NCBI GenBank assembly: GCA_007922305.1
Contig: ML677478.1
Location: 1,716,477-1,780,476 of the forward strand
DNA from: Dermatemys mawii
Taxonomy: Eukaryota > Chordata > Testudines > Dermatemydidae
Length of the DNA: 64,000 nt
Direction of reading: 5' to 3'
Shown here: piece after piece, positions 21,425 to 32,705 of the stretch
How positions within the stretch are numbered: position 1 is the stretch's first letter
Layout of the letters: each line of letters opens with the position of its first letter
Translations under genes and position numbers: made by a program
The notes under the pieces: model-generated
The model's database searches: none
Seen by the model: only the letters and a program-made list of their open reading frames with translations
What the model was told of the DNA's origin: nothing

Positions 21425-22433
21425 TAAGTCAAATTTAACCTCTGCCATCCAAGGAAGCAGCTACAGAGGTATTAAAGGTAATATTGGTGTGGTTAGTAAA
21501 CCAGGGAAATATTTGACTCTATGTCTGCTTCCTAAGGTACTGCTTCCATCCTTTTCAACTCATTGTAAGTGAAGGGAGCAAAAAATAAGAGGTACCACCA
21601 AGTCATGGGCAAACAAGTCAGTTTCAGAACATTTCAGCCTTTAATTGTAATAACATTCATGTGAAGGGAAGGATGGAATTCTGCTGAGAATAAAAATGTC
21701 TTAATATATTAACCTATTGAAAAAAGGAAAGAGCTTTATAAGGGATGGGGAAGAGTGATGGAAAAGGAGAGAAAAATAGCTTTAATAGGAATGGAGGAAA
21801 CTCTCCCATCACTTCAGAGAATGTCTATCCTAAAGCCATTATATTGACTCGGCTATGCTATGTAGCCGCACCCTAGTGTAAATGCTTTCCACATTGAGGG
21901 AAGAGGGTTTTCCATTGATGCAGTTAATCCATGTCTCTGAGAGGCAGTAGTTAAGTCCATGAGAAAATTACACTGAGGATGAGTACAAGCAAACTGCCTC
22001 GCAGAGGGTGTGAAAAGTCCTTCCCTGCTCCACGTATGATGGAGCTCTTTTGACCTATTTTTTAAGCATAAACCTGGCCTTAGAGAAGCTCTTGATTGAA
22101 AAGATGAGTTGGGAAATCTAGTCCTCTCTCTCTGCCAGGGCAGCAGAATCCCCTTCGGTTCTCATCTTTCAGGCTAGTTGGAAATATTCCAGTTGTCCCA
22201 GTTTCCCAGTAGAGATTATTCTGCATTAGGATCGTGCTCAGAGTCAGGCTGCTGTTTCTACTGGGCACTCTTTCTGTCTGTGTGTGTTTGATGTGCATTG
22301 GCACTGTGTGTGTGCATGTGGTGGGGGGTACAATGGAGCTGAATGTCAAGTGCAGGTAGGTGCGTGTCCCTTGCCCTGCCCAGTGCTCAGGTTGATGTTC
22401 CCTCTCCTCCCAGTGCAGGGCTCCTTGTAAGAT
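21425..22433 (-). repeat. Block X, inverted copy
   Basis: Runs in reverse: AAATTTAACCTCTGCCATCC, AAGAGGTACCACCAAGTC, the MITE-like part about 21790-22080, GGGCAGCAGAATCCCC (complement form) near 22140, then a short GT-rich remnant of the minisatellite at 22263-22330. It leads into the inverted CR1. No gene. Confidence 0.5.
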
Positions 22434-22735
22434 TATAGAATCAAAGGACTGGAGGCGACCTCGGGAGGACATGTAGTCCAGTCCTCTGCACTCACAGCAC
22501 AAGTGAGTATTATCTAGACCATCCCTGACAGGAGTTTGTCCAACCAGTTCTTAAAAATCTCCAAAGGTGGAGATTCCACAACCTTCCTGGGCAAGTTATT
22601 CCAGTGTTTAACCACCTTCATGGTTGGGATGTTTCTTCTAATGTCTAACCTAAACTGCCCTTGCTTCAATTGAAGTCCATCTGTTTTTGCCCTATCTTCT
22701 CCACCTCCCCCCGCCGAAACACACACACACACATT
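22434..22735 (-). repeat. CR1 LINE 3' end, inverted
   Basis: Complement of a CR1 tail about 300 bp long: ATTATAGAATCAAAGGACTG, TAGTCCAGTCCTCTGCACTC, TATCTAGACCATCCCTGACA, TTGTCCAACCAGTTCTTAAA. It spans the last coding bases and 3' UTR of the CR1 reverse-transcriptase ORF. It ends at an A/C-rich stretch near 22720-22735. Confidence 0.8.
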
Positions 22736-23093
22736 ACTTTGCAATTTTATTCCTAAACTCTTTGTGGCAAGCTGGGTCACAGAAACCCCTTTGAAAGTGC
22801 CACCTGATGTCCTGAAGTGTGAAGTTGAACATCTCACACTCTAGGTGGATGTACCTAGCCACCAGCTTATAAAATCATTCCCTCTTTTGGGACCTGTGAG
22901 TCTTCCTTGGGTTTTTACCACTGATCTCAGATGGGGCCTGCAGACCTTGTTGGAATACAAACAAATACTTAATATAATAATACAATAATTAAAAACACTA
23001 CTCAGGCTCTGCAAAATTGCATTGCAATAGGCTGGGAACTGAATTCACCTGTTTGCACTCCCTATCACTAAACCATTACAGAGTTAAACAGAT

Positions 23094-24032
23094 TCAAGAA
23101 TTGGTTAGGAGTTTATTCATTGCTCTCCTCAGGGCATCTTTCACCTCCGTGTTCCTCAGGCTGTAGATGAGGGGGTTCAACATGGGGAGAACCAACGTAT
23201 AAAATACTGAGGCCACTTTGTCAGTGTCCATGGAATAGCTGGAGGAGGGACGTAAATACATGAAGAGTTGGGTGCCATAAAACAAGACCACCGTGGTCAA
23301 GTGGAAAGAGCAGGTGGAGAAGGCTTTGTGCCGGCCCTCGGTGGAGCGGATCTGCAGGATGGTGGAGATGATATAGACATAGGAGAGGAGGACAGTCACA
23401 AGGCCAGTAACTTGAATGCAGCATGTGGAAGCAAACATGGCAATCTCATTGATGCGGGTGTCAGAACAGGAGAGCACCAGCAGTTGAGGAATGTCACAGA
23501 AGAAATGATTGATGATATTGGAGCTGCAGAATGACAGCTGAAATGTAAAACACGTTTGTATCACTGAATCCACCAACCCCACAGCGTACAACCCTGCAAC
23601 CAGCTGTTTACAAAGCTGCCTGGACATGGTGATCGTATAGAGAAGTGGGCTACAGATGGCCACATAACGGTCATAGGCCATCACTGCCAGCAAGAGGCAC
23701 TCAACATCTGCAAAAATGATTCCAAGATACATTTGCACAGCACAGGCAGTGTAAGAAATGCTTTTCCTATTGGCTAAGAAATTCGGCAGCACCATACTGT
23801 AATTTAATGAGGAAAAGCAGAAGTCACAGAAAGACAAATTACTGAGGAAAAAGTACATGGGGGTGTGGAGTCGGGGGTCAGTCGTGATTAACAAGATCAT
23901 CCCCCCATTCACCAACAGGGTGATGCCATAAATCAGTAGGAACACCACAAAGAGCGGAACCTGCAACTCCGGACGATCTGTCAGTCCTGAGAGAATGAAC
24001 TCAGTCACCTCTGAGTGATTTCCCTTTTCCAT
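23094..24032 (-). CDS. Olfactory receptor OR4 (class II, family 5/8/9-like), intact ORF but displaced promoter
   Basis: Odorant receptor of 312 residues with all core motifs: NHS 5-7, PMYFFL 58-63, C97, [10 protein letters not shown] 118-127, [10 protein letters not shown] 236-245, NPLIYSLRN 286-294. V41 replaces the TM1 glycine (VN). Residues 71-85 are unusual ([15 protein letters not shown]), losing the usual PKM and adding an NYS sequon at 77-79 near the inner end of TM2. TM5 carries [14 protein letters not shown], the QV signature shared with OR6 and OR8. The leader is 71 nt and the acceptor is the complement of 24104-24113. Upstream homology stops near 24560, before the exon-1 donor and TATA box found in other units. 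The nearest promoter belongs to the orphan OR fragment, about 1.47 kb upstream. The ORF is intact; expression is uncertain. Confidence 0.96.
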   Translation of the reverse strand: MEKGNHSEVTEFILSGLTDRPELQVPLFVVFLLIYGITLLVNGGMILLITTDPRLHTPMYFFLSNLSFCDFCFSSLNYSMVLPNFLANRKSISYTACAVQMYLGIIFADVECLLLAVMAYDRYVAICSPLLYTITMSRQLCKQLVAGLYAVGLVDSVIQTCFTFQLSFCSSNIINHFFCDIPQLLVLSCSDTRINEIAMFASTCCIQVTGLVTVLLSYVYIISTILQIRSTEGRHKAFSTCSFHLTTVVLFYGTQLFMYLRPSSSYSMDTDKVASVFYTLVLPMLNPLIYSLRNTEVKDALRRAMNKLLTNS

Positions 24033-24562
24033 CTCCTCTCAACAGAGATCAGACAGCTACAGAGATGTGGGCAGGTGGATAGTGCGGAAAACCTGTCCCT
24101 TCTCTGTAATGAAGTAAGTGAAGATAAATGGAGATATGTTTCCTAATGGACATCAGTATCTGCTAAGGGAAGGACTTAGTCCACAGAGCCAGATGTTCAC
24201 AGCTGGTAATTCTAGTTTTTTTGATAAAATACACACTGGATAAATACAATAACACAGAGATTAATCATGCCCCACCCCAAAACACTCCTGTTCACTAATC
24301 CAAACAGAAAACAGTGAATTGTGACTCTGCTGTGAGAGAATCAGTCCAGAGAGATTATTCCTGAGCTAAAGAAAGGGTGAAACTAAAGGAGTGTCAATCT
24401 TTCTACCCTCTTGGAGCAAGGTGAGCTCTGTGGCTTGGTATGTCGTTTTGGGGTAAAGTTGCTCACTGTGCTAATTAAGCTTTTGGCATTTACTTTAGCG
24501 TGTATGAAAACCCAGAGATATGCTGGAAAGCCCTGGCTTTGGTGATTAAGTGGCCGAATTTT

Positions 24563-24673
24563 TCAGTAGGAAATCAGTAGGAACACCACAAACAAGGGAA
24601 CCTGCAGCTCCAGACGATCTGTCAGTCCTGAGAGAATGAACTCAGTCACCTCCGAGTGATTTCCCTTTTCCAT
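24563..24673 (-). pseudogene. Orphan 5' fragment of an olfactory receptor (first 34 codons)
   Basis: From ATG (complement of 24671-24673) it matches the paralogues through [12 protein letters not shown] and codon 34 in TM1, with Leu at position 21 in place of Pro. Homology ends abruptly at 24572; two foreign codons and a TGA (24563-24565) follow. It keeps its own 71-nt leader (24674-24744), acceptor TTCATTTCAG (complement of 24745-24754), intron, exon 1 and promoter. The junction shows TCAGTAGGAA twice (24563-24572 and 24574-24583), a small duplication at the breakpoint. It is the scar of unequal exchange or template switching between units. Confidence 0.9.
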
Positions 24674-25301
24674 CTCCTCTCAACAGAGATCAGACAGCTA
24701 CAGAGATGTGGGCAGATGGATGGTGCAGAGAGCCTGTCCCTTCACTGAAATGAAGTAAGTAAAGATAAATGAAGATCAGATTCTCAATGGACATCAGTAC
24801 CTGTTCAGAGGAGTGCTTACTCCACAGACCCAGATATTCACAAAAGGTTATTCCAAGTGTTTGATACAACACACAGATTAATCATTCCCCACACACAAAC
24901 ACTCCTGTTCACTAATCTGAATAGAAAACAGTGACTTGTGACTTTGCTGTGAGAGAATCACTTTGAAGAGATTATTCCTTAGCTAAGGAAGGGGTGAGAG
25001 TAAAGCAGTGTCAATCTTCCTACCCGCTTTGGGCAAGGTGAGCTGTGTGGCTTGGCGTGTCGGTTTGGGGTAAAGTTGATCACTGTGCTAATTAAGCATT
25101 TTGGCCTTTACTTTAGCCTGTATGAAAACCCAGAGACATAATGGAAAGCTTCAGTGACTAACATCCAAACAAGGATGTTGTTCCTTTAGAGGAAGGGGTA
25201 GGTGTTTGGGCTGAGGCTTTTAGTGCTGTAGGTCTTGAATTTAATACCTGTGATCCCCATGCTGTCTATGTGTGTGTGTGACTGTAATTCAGGACAATAG
25301 C

Positions 25302-25522
25302 ACGTACCTGTTGAGAAGGGAGAGAGAGATATGGAGGCATTTCCCCATGAAGAGAAATTGCCAGTTTGGAGCATTCGGGAAGTTTTATACTGAGATGTGT
25401 GATCTATGGGACATGATTCCTGAAGCAACTGGGAATAGCTGAGCTCAGAGCGCCAGAACACCTAATTAATGTGTTCAGTGAACCAAAGCCACCTTGATGT
25501 AATTGGTGCCCTGGGGATTAAT
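25302..25522 (-). promoter_or_regulatory. Promoter and exon 1 upstream of the OR fragment (only promoter available to OR4)
   Basis: The composite site at 25500-25522 reads TAATTGGTGCCCTGGGGA then TTAAT, the full consensus. A second TAATTAAT lies near 25463. TATAAAA is the complement of 25383-25389. Exon 1 ends in CAG at 25310-25308, followed by donor GTACGT (complement of 25302-25307). It lies 827 bp from the fragment's ATG and 1468 bp from OR4's ATG. Confidence 0.62.
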
Positions 25523-26673
25523 TTGACCCACTCATTCTTACTGTGTTATGATATGATTCAATTTCTACCAGAGTTACAGAGTATGAAGTTAGGGGTATAT
25601 TTCATACTGCTGTTTACAGTGCTGTCTGGGTAGTGTGTAGAGCTGATTCATGAAGCCATATTTTTTTTAGTTGAGACCAAAATGTTTTTGCTAAAAATGT
25701 AATATTTTGACTCGGAAATACCATGGGAGTGGCTCAGATAGCACACACCATCAATCTCTGTCATACTGTAGGCTTCATGATGCATGATGGTTTTTCCTCT
25801 GGCTGAACTTCCCTGAAACATCACCAGAGTCCCACAGCCATGGTTTAGGGAGGAGGAGAGTTTGGTATTTTGATGGAATATAAATAATTTTCATGGAAAG
25901 TATTATTTTTTCCATGAAATTGTTCAATACATAATCCAATTTCCCACCAAAAGAAGTTCCCAAGAATAATTTTCAACCTGCCTTAGCAACAAATTTAGAA
26001 TCAAAGGAACAGAAAGTTAGATACAGGTGAAATGTCCTAATTGTTTGCAGCTGTAGCTGACATCATCTCAATAATTCCTGGTTTCAGAATCACCTCATTG
26101 TCCTGGCCCCAATAGATGGAATGTAAAACCTGTGAGACATGTAAGAATATTTCAGATCAGCTAGCTACTTATAGCATGCCAATCACCATGGTATCTTATG
26201 GTCCTTCCCTTGCTACTTTGTTGCCCAAAGTAAGAAGGATAGGTTCACTCATTTTTCTTTATGGAGACCACATGATGACCAGAGAGTTCAGGAGCAGACC
26301 ATAGCATACCACGGACTTCTGCAGATCACAACCTATCCCTCTTGCATGCATATTATCTGCACACAGAGCTCAGATTTAACATGCTAAATAAATCTATGAG
26401 TCATCCAGAAATAGTCATACTCTCACCGCCAATATTAATTCATGTTTATAATGTATGTGAAGTTATAAAATTACACTGTATCATGTTATTAATACATGTT
26501 CCAAACTCAGGATGGCAAACTGGTCTGTCTAAATCAAAGAAATGTGTGCTCTGCTAAATTTTGTGTCTAAACAGTAACCAGAGTCGTCAAGAAAAAGGGA
26601 AACAAAGGAAGTTCTAAAGGTGTGGAAGAAGCAGCAGGGAACATCCTTCTACAGAGAGGTTTTGTCTTCCGGT
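25523..26673 (-). other. Upstream part of the duplicated unit, copy 4
   Basis: Follows the same order as 2329-3430. It keeps the empty transposon site (TATAATGTATGTGAAGTTAT near 26438-26466) and has no insert corresponding to 8834-9031 or 18166-18803. It breaks at about 26672, within TTTTGTCTTCCGG, where the next element begins. No gene. Confidence 0.5.
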
Positions 26674-27480
26674 TGTACAGGGAGATGTCAGCAAACCAGT
26701 GAAGTGCGTGAAAGCACTATGGCTTATTGCTGAAAGCAGCCAAGTCAGCAGGCTGTAAATTAGCCATTTAGCAGTCTCCGCTTGACCAAGGTGGGAGGGA
26801 GGGGGCGGTTTGGGTGCCTTAGAAAGGGAAGCTTGACTCCAAATCCTTCTTGATAAAAATTGTGTTGAAGTTGCTGATACATGTATTTTAGAAGAGCAGG
26901 ATGTGACCCAGGAATGTCTACTGGGGCTTCAAGGCTGCAAACTCTGGAAAAACCCACACTTGGTTAATCAATAATCAGAAGGAACCTCTTGCTTCTCCAT
27001 TGAAACTTATACTTAACATGTTTCCTTTAAGGGAGATATCATTCTATTACTAATGTATAAATGAGGGGGAAAGTTTGAGGTAATTGGACTCTTTTTGGAC
27101 TCTCCCTCTGAATAAATCTTGCAGTGTCCACTGGTAGACTGGCCACCAGAAGCTTGTCTCTGTGTCACTCAAGAGCCACACTCAGCTCTGGTAATTATCA
27201 AGGGTTGGGGGTGTTTTATTAACCTGTTGCAGACATGTGTAAATGCTTGAGACTAAGTAAAGTGTAGCTCTGAGCTAAAGTTCTCTTGTGTTGTCCTGTC
27301 TGTGCCAGCCATCTATCAGGCAGACAGCCGTGTCTCCCCTGACTTTTTTCCTGACACCACCTTGCACATAGAGAAGTTACCAAGAGCTTTGGGTTGAAGG
27401 AACCTTGGGTATCAGAAGTTGGAGGCCCCAGCAAGGATTAGTAAAGAGGAAGAAGATGGATGGTACAAACAGTTTGTAGT
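26674..27480 (+). mobile_element. LTR-retroelement-like sequence (LTR plus start of internal region?)
   Basis: Abuts the interrupted OR flank and has no other copy here. It has an AATAAA (CTGAATAAATCTTGCAG, near 27109) followed about 20-70 bp later by CCACCAGAAGCTTGTCTCTG, typical of an R/U5 region. Downstream, near 27418-27440, GTTGGAGGCCCCAGCAAGG resembles a primer-binding-site/leader context but does not clearly match a tRNA. No open gag frame. 27480-27840 has nothing I recognise. Confidence 0.4.
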
Positions 27481-27839
27481 TTGTCCATTGCAAAAGGAGG
27501 TAAAAGATGGGGGGGAGGTTGCTCCCTAGAAGGTCCTGTGTCACAGTTTGTGAGTTAATTTAGGGATAAATTCCATAACTGGGACTGGGAACTCAGTCTC
27601 ATTGCCTGCTCAAGTGGCAAAATTATGTCCCGTGACATGGAAACAGCTGGAAAGAATGCACAGTAGAACATAATGTTGGGAAAGAGCTTGACAGATTTGG
27701 TACAAGAGTATGGGGTTAATGGATCCTGGAAGCCCAGTGCCTTCATTGGCCCTGGAGCCTTCCTGCAGCTCCAAAAGCAATGGGATATCTGGGTTAATGC
27801 AGAAAGGTGGGGAAGTGTGAATGCCAGACCCATAATTAA

Positions 27840-28215
27840 CCCATAATATGTATTAATACATGGGGGGGGGCATAGAGCTGTGCATATTAGTGTTATAGAG
27901 GGCGAAAAATTTATGAGTTTACCCTGCATAAGCTTTATGTATTTATTTGGGGTTTGGACCCCACTGGCAGCTGGTTATCTGAGTGCTGTATACAGGAGCA
28001 CTTCTTAAGCTGTTTTCAATCAAGCCTGCAGCTTGTGGGAGATGTGGTTCAGACTTGGATCTGTGTTTGCAGCAGGGAAGTGTGTCTGGCTCAAACAAGG
28101 TTAGGTACTGAAGTTCTAAGCTGGCAGGGAAAAGAGGGTCAGAGGTACTCTAGGCACATCAGGTGGCAGTTCCAAAGAGGTTTCTGTGACCCAACACATT
28201 GCACAGAGTTTAGAA
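27840..28215 (+). mobile_element. LTR-B, 3' part
   Basis: Contains GTATTAATACATGGGGG, GAGCTGTGCATATTAGTG, ACCCTGCATAAGCTTTAT and TTATTTGGGGTTTGGACCCC, in the order of 5660-6030. It ends near TGTGACCCAACACATTGC, after which a CR1 copy begins. Confidence 0.55.
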
Positions 28216-28224
28216 ATAAAAATG

Positions 28225-28514
28225 CAAAACAGTGCGGGAGGAGGGGAAGGATAGGACGAGAATCAATGGACTTCAATTGCAGCAAGGCCAGTTGAGATTG
28301 GACATTAGGAAAAACATCCCAAGAGTGAGGGTGGCTAAGCTCTGGAGTAACTTGCCCAGGAAGATTGTGGAAACTCCACCATTGGAGATTTTTAAGAGCA
28401 GGTTGGACAAACACCTGTCAGGATAATAGATAATACTTAGTCCTGACATGAGTTCAGGGGACTGGACTTGGTGAGATTTCAAGGTTCCCTCCAGTCCTAT
28501 GATTCTATGATCTC
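28225..28514 (+). repeat. CR1 LINE 3' end
   Basis: About 290 bp of CR1 tail: GACTTCAATTGCAGCAAGGC, GACATTAGGAAAAACATCCC, GGTTGGACAAACACCTGTCA, TCCAGTCCTATGATTCTATG. The last amino-acid codons of the reverse-transcriptase ORF (RLDIRKNI type) can be read. The CA minisatellite that follows other copies is missing. Confidence 0.85.
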
Positions 28515-28621
28515 ACAAGGAGCCCAGCACTGGGAAGAGGGGGGACGTCAGCCTAAACACTGGGCAGGGCTAGGGACACACCTGCCTACACGTGAGATTC
28601 AGCTCCACTGTACCCCTTCCT

Positions 28622-29055
28622 TCTTCCTATGCAGAGTCCAATTGTAAAATGGAGTTTCAGAGCCACATGGACCAGTCATATGTCTGTACAAGATTCAGTT
28701 CCTGACCAACCAGACCACATTCCTGGGGAAGCTCGGGTGTGGACAGGCATCTACAAAGTTCATTGTTAGCTTGACTTGTTCTTGACTGGGCATTTATTGA
28801 GAATAGTTTTTTTCTCAGACAGCTGCTCAGATGCTTTCCAAAGGCTACTTACAACTGACCAAGCCCCTAGCCAATATCCATAACTTTAAATACATATCTG
28901 ACACATACACACAAATAGGATGAACAGATCCAGCAAATCATTACCTATACATAGATATGTTACATGGCATATGTAGCAAAACCATATTCCGGTCATGTCA
29001 TACATATATTTTTAGGCACTCCCCCATAAAGCCTTATTGGGTACACCATCACAGT
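28622..29055 (-). mobile_element. LTR-B, 5' part, inverted
   Basis: Complement begins TGTGATGGTGTACCC at 29055 and runs through GTTATGGATATTGGCTAGG and AGCTTCCCCAGGAATGTGG. It is 5' intact and truncated at the inner end, with a LTR-B 3' part in the other orientation at 27840-28215. Either two insertions or an inversion broke the element. Confidence 0.5.
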
Positions 29056-30451
29056 GCCTAAGTAAACAAATGGTGTGAAATTCAAAGCAAAAATTTCCTC
29101 ACCACATGCTTTCAGCAGTCTTACTGACCAAACTGCTTAGGTCAGGGCCCCTCCGCCAGTCCAATGGCTGGTTCCTTTATTCCTTCAGATTCAGTGAACC
29201 AATGGGCAGAGAGAGCGGTGCCTTGGGATGTCTGCCACTTATATTTATAGTCCGATCCCCCTTTGAGAAACATTTTCACCTGGTTACTGGAAGATAAAAA
29301 CTCTATGTAGAAAGATGTTCCTTGTTGCTTTTTCCTCACCTGTTTCCTCACCTTCTTTGTTTCCCTTCCTGCTTGATGACTCTGGTTACTGTTTAAATAC
29401 AAAACTAAGCAGAGGACACCTTTCTTTGTTCAAGAAGACTAGTTTTCCAGCCTGAGTTTAGAACATGTATTTAAAACATGATACAGTGTCTTCTATTAAC
29501 TTCAGATACATTATCAAAAATTATATTAATATTTTGATGAGAACATAACTATTTCTAGTTGACATAGATTCATTTAGCATCTTAAAGCTGAGTTCTGTGT
29601 GCAGATAATATGCATGCAATATGGATAAGCTTTGAACTGCATAAGTCCGTAGCATGGTGTGGTCTCCTCCTGAGCTCCTCTGGTCACTATGTGGTCTCCA
29701 TCATGCGTTATGTGTGAACGTATCTTTCCTACTTTGGGGATTAACCTAGCAAGGGAAGGACATAGGATACCATGGTGATTGGCATGCTACAAATAGATAG
29801 ATAATTTGGAGTATTCTTACATCTTACAGGTTATACATTGCACCAATTGGGTCTGGGAAAATGAGATGATTCTGAAATCAGGAATGACTGAGAAGATATC
29901 AGCTACAACTGCAAATAATTAGTATGTTTAACCTGTACCTAACTTTCTGTTTCTTTGATTCCAGATTTGATTCTAAGGTTGGTTGAAATTTTTTCTTGAG
30001 AAGTTTTTTGGATGGGAAATTAGATTTTCCCTTCAACTATTTTTTCTATGAAATAATCTTTTTATTGGAAATTATAAGATTTTCATCAACATACCAAACT
30101 CTCTTCCTGCCTAAACCATGGTTGTGGGACTCTGGTGATGTTCCAGGGCAGTTCAGCAAGAGGAGAGACCATCATGCATCGTGGGGGATGTTGTCTTGCC
30201 TGGGACCATGGACCATGGAAGAGATTAGTGTTGTGTGGTATCTGATGCACCCACATGGTATTTCTGAGTCAAAATATTAAGATTTTAGTAAAAAGATATC
30301 GGTCTAAAAAAAAACCCACCTTGGGAATCAGCTCCACGCAGCACCCTGCTTGCACTGAAAAGAGCAGGATGACATATACCCCTAACCTCCAACTCTGTAA
30401 TGCTGGGAGAAATTGCATCATTTAATGACACAATAAGAAAGAGTAAGTCAA
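29056..30451 (+). other. Upstream part of the inverted OR5 unit
   Basis: Mirror-image copy of the sequence upstream of the minus-strand genes: TTCCTCACCACATGCTTTCA near 29096, ATACCATGGTGATTGGCATG near 29768, the TTTTTTGGATGGGAAATTAG region near 30003. It carries the empty transposon site and no private insert I can see. No gene. Confidence 0.5.
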
Positions 30452-30669
30452 ATTAATCACCAGGGCACCAATTACACCTAGGTGGCCTTCATTGACTGAA
30501 CACATTAATTAGGTGTTTTGGCACTCTGAGCTCAGCAATTCCCAGTTGCTTCACGAATCATGTGAAGATCACACATCTTAGTATAAAACTTCCCAAATGC
30601 TTGAAACTGGCAGTTGCTTTTGATGGGGAAATGTTACTACATCTCTCTCTCCTTTCTCAGCAGGTACGT
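30452..30669 (+). promoter_or_regulatory. OR5 promoter, non-coding exon 1 and splice donor
   Basis: The composite site on the plus strand is ATTAATCACCAGGGCACC then AATTA (30452-30474); the core is CAC-CA-GGG, one base off the palindrome. The TATA box TATAAAA is at 30582-30588. Exon 1 ends CAG at 30661-30663 with donor GTACGT at 30664-30669. The predicted intron is 30664-31278 (615 bp), ending TTCATTACAG. All spacings equal those of the minus-strand genes, so the whole gene was inverted as a unit. Confidence 0.62.
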
Positions 30670-31349
30670 GCTATTGTCCTGAATTATAGTCACACATACA
30701 CTCAGATACTATGGTGATCAGTAGGTATTGAATTCAAAACCTTCAGCACTAAAAGCCTCAGCCCCAACTCCTACCCCTTCATCTAACGGAACCACTTCCT
30801 TGGTTGGAAAAACTAGGTAATTGCGTAGTCATCGAAGCCAGTACTTTCCACTATGTTTCTGGATTTTCATACAGGCTAAAAGAAATACGAATAAGCTTAA
30901 TCAGCACAGTAAGCAACTTTACCCCAAATCAACATGCAAAGCCACAGAGTTCCCATTGCCCAAGGCAGGTAGAAAGATTGACACCCCTTTACTCTCACCC
31001 CTCTTATAGCTAAGGAATAATCTCTTCAGCTTGATTCTCCTACAGCAGAGTCACAAATCACTGTTTGCTGTCCGGATTAGTGAAGAGGAGTGTTTGGGGT
31101 GTGTGGGGGGGGGCATGATTAACCTGTGTGTTATTGTATTTACGCAGTGTGTACTTGATCGAATACCTGGAATGGTCAGCTGTGACCATCGGTCTCCATG
31201 AACTAAGCCCTTCCCTGAGTGAGTACTGATGTCCATTAACAAACTGATCTCTGTTTATCTTTACTTATTTCATTACAGAGAAGGGACAGATTTTCCGCAC
31301 CATCCACCTGCCCACATCTCTGTAGGTGTCTGATCTCTGTTGAGAGGAG

Positions 31350-32288
31350 ATGGAAAAGAGAAATCACTCGGAGGTGACTGAGTTCATTCTCTCAGGATTG
31401 ACAGAATGCCCGGAGCTGCAGATTCCCCTGTTTGTGGTGTTCCTACTGATTTACGGTATCACCTTTTTGGGGAATGGGGGGATGATATTCTTAATCAGGA
31501 CTGACCCCCAACTCCACACCCCCATGTATTTTTTCCTCAGTAATTTGTCTTTCTGTGACCTCTGCTTTTCTTCGATAATTTCCACTAAGATGCTGCTGAA
31601 TTTCTTAGCCGAGGGGAAAAGTATTTCTTACACTGCCTGCGCCGTGCAAATGTGTCTCTCTATTGTTTTTGGAGATGCTGAGTGCCTCATGCTGGCTGTG
31701 ATGGCGTATGACCGTTATGTGGCCATCTGTAAACCACTGCTCTATACGGTCACCATGTCCAGGCAGCTTTGTAAACAACTGGTAGCTGGGGTGTACACTG
31801 CAGGGATGGTGGATTCAATGATAAACACGTTTTTTACATTTCGGCTGTCATTCTGCAGCTCCAATATCATCAATCATTTCTTCTGTGACATTTCCCCATT
31901 GCTGGCACTGTCCTGTTCTGACACCCACTTCAATGAGATTGTGTTGTTTGCTTTTGCGTGCTGCATTATAGCGAGCAGCCTTGTGACTGTCCTCTTATCC
32001 TATGTCTATATCATCTCCACCATCCTACGGATCCACTCTGCTGAGGGCCAGCGTAAAGCCTTCTCCACCTGCTCTTTCCACTTGACCACTGTGGCCCTGT
32101 ATTTTGGCACCCTCCTCTTCATGTATTTACGTCCCACCTCCAGCTATTCTATGGACACCGACAAAATAGCCTCAGTGTTTTACACGCTGGTGATCCCCAT
32201 GTTGAACCCCCTCATCTACAGTCTTAGAAACAGGGAGGTAAAGGACTCCATGAAGAAAACAATGAATAAACTCCTAACCAATCTTTGA
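31350..32288 (+). CDS. Olfactory receptor OR5 (class II, family 5/8/9-like), intact, opposite orientation
   Basis: The only plus-strand OR. 312 residues with NHS 5-7, GN 41-42, PMYFFL 58-63, C97, [10 protein letters not shown] 118-127, SY 217-218, [10 protein letters not shown] 236-245 and NPLIYSLRN 286-294. Private changes include ECPELQIP at 20-27 in place of the usual DRPELQVP, a Cys in TM3 (VQMCLSIVF), CDISPLLAL in extracellular loop 2 and a C-terminal NL where most end NS. Its TM5 ([14 protein letters not shown]) is closest to OR7. Leader 71 nt (31279-31349). The start is fixed by paralogue alignment; the sequence before it, GAGAGGAG, is purine-rich as in all copies. Ligand unknown. Confidence 0.97.
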   Translation: MEKRNHSEVTEFILSGLTECPELQIPLFVVFLLIYGITFLGNGGMIFLIRTDPQLHTPMYFFLSNLSFCDLCFSSIISTKMLLNFLAEGKSISYTACAVQMCLSIVFGDAECLMLAVMAYDRYVAICKPLLYTVTMSRQLCKQLVAGVYTAGMVDSMINTFFTFRLSFCSSNIINHFFCDISPLLALSCSDTHFNEIVLFAFACCIIASSLVTVLLSYVYIISTILRIHSAEGQRKAFSTCSFHLTTVALYFGTLLFMYLRPTSSYSMDTDKIASVFYTLVIPMLNPLIYSLRNREVKDSMKKTMNKLLTNL

Positions 32289-32705
32289 ATCTGTTTATGT
32301 CTTTTCTGCTTTGTGATGGGGAATGGAAACAGATGAATTCAATTCCCAGCCCATTGCCATGTAATTTTTCAGAGCCCCTGGTAGTTTTGTTCATTTATAA
32401 ATTGTTATTATTAATAATTTGTTTGTATTTCAACAGGGTTTGCATTTCCCAACTGAGATCAGTGGACAAAACATGGGAAGACTCAAAGGTCCAGAAAGAT
32501 AGAAAGATTTTATAAGCTTGTGGCTAGGGGCATCCACTTAGAGTGTTAGATGTTGAACTTCAAATCTCTCTTCCAAGGGTTATTGCATTAGTTATCCACA
32601 GTACGGCAACTTTGAAAGGAGAAACTGAGAGCAACACAGACTGGAATAGCACATTGCTCAGGGGCTGGGATCCTTTCTAGAAATGCATGAAAGCCAAGTG
32701 CTTTG
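32289..32705 (+). other. 3' flank of OR5
   Basis: Mirror of the A/T-rich 3' flank of the other genes: CCCAGCCCATTGCCATG, TTATTATTAATAATTTG near 32404-32420, GGGTTATTGCATTAGTTATC near 32577, then CTGGAATAGCACATTGCTC. An inverted LTR-A abuts it at 32706. No gene. Confidence 0.45.

Noticed and set aside
24033..24560. Search for a separate TATA/exon 1 directly upstream of OR4
   Set aside because: The stretch corresponds to the intron of the other units and ends before the donor; no TATAAAA or CAG/GTACGT is present in it.
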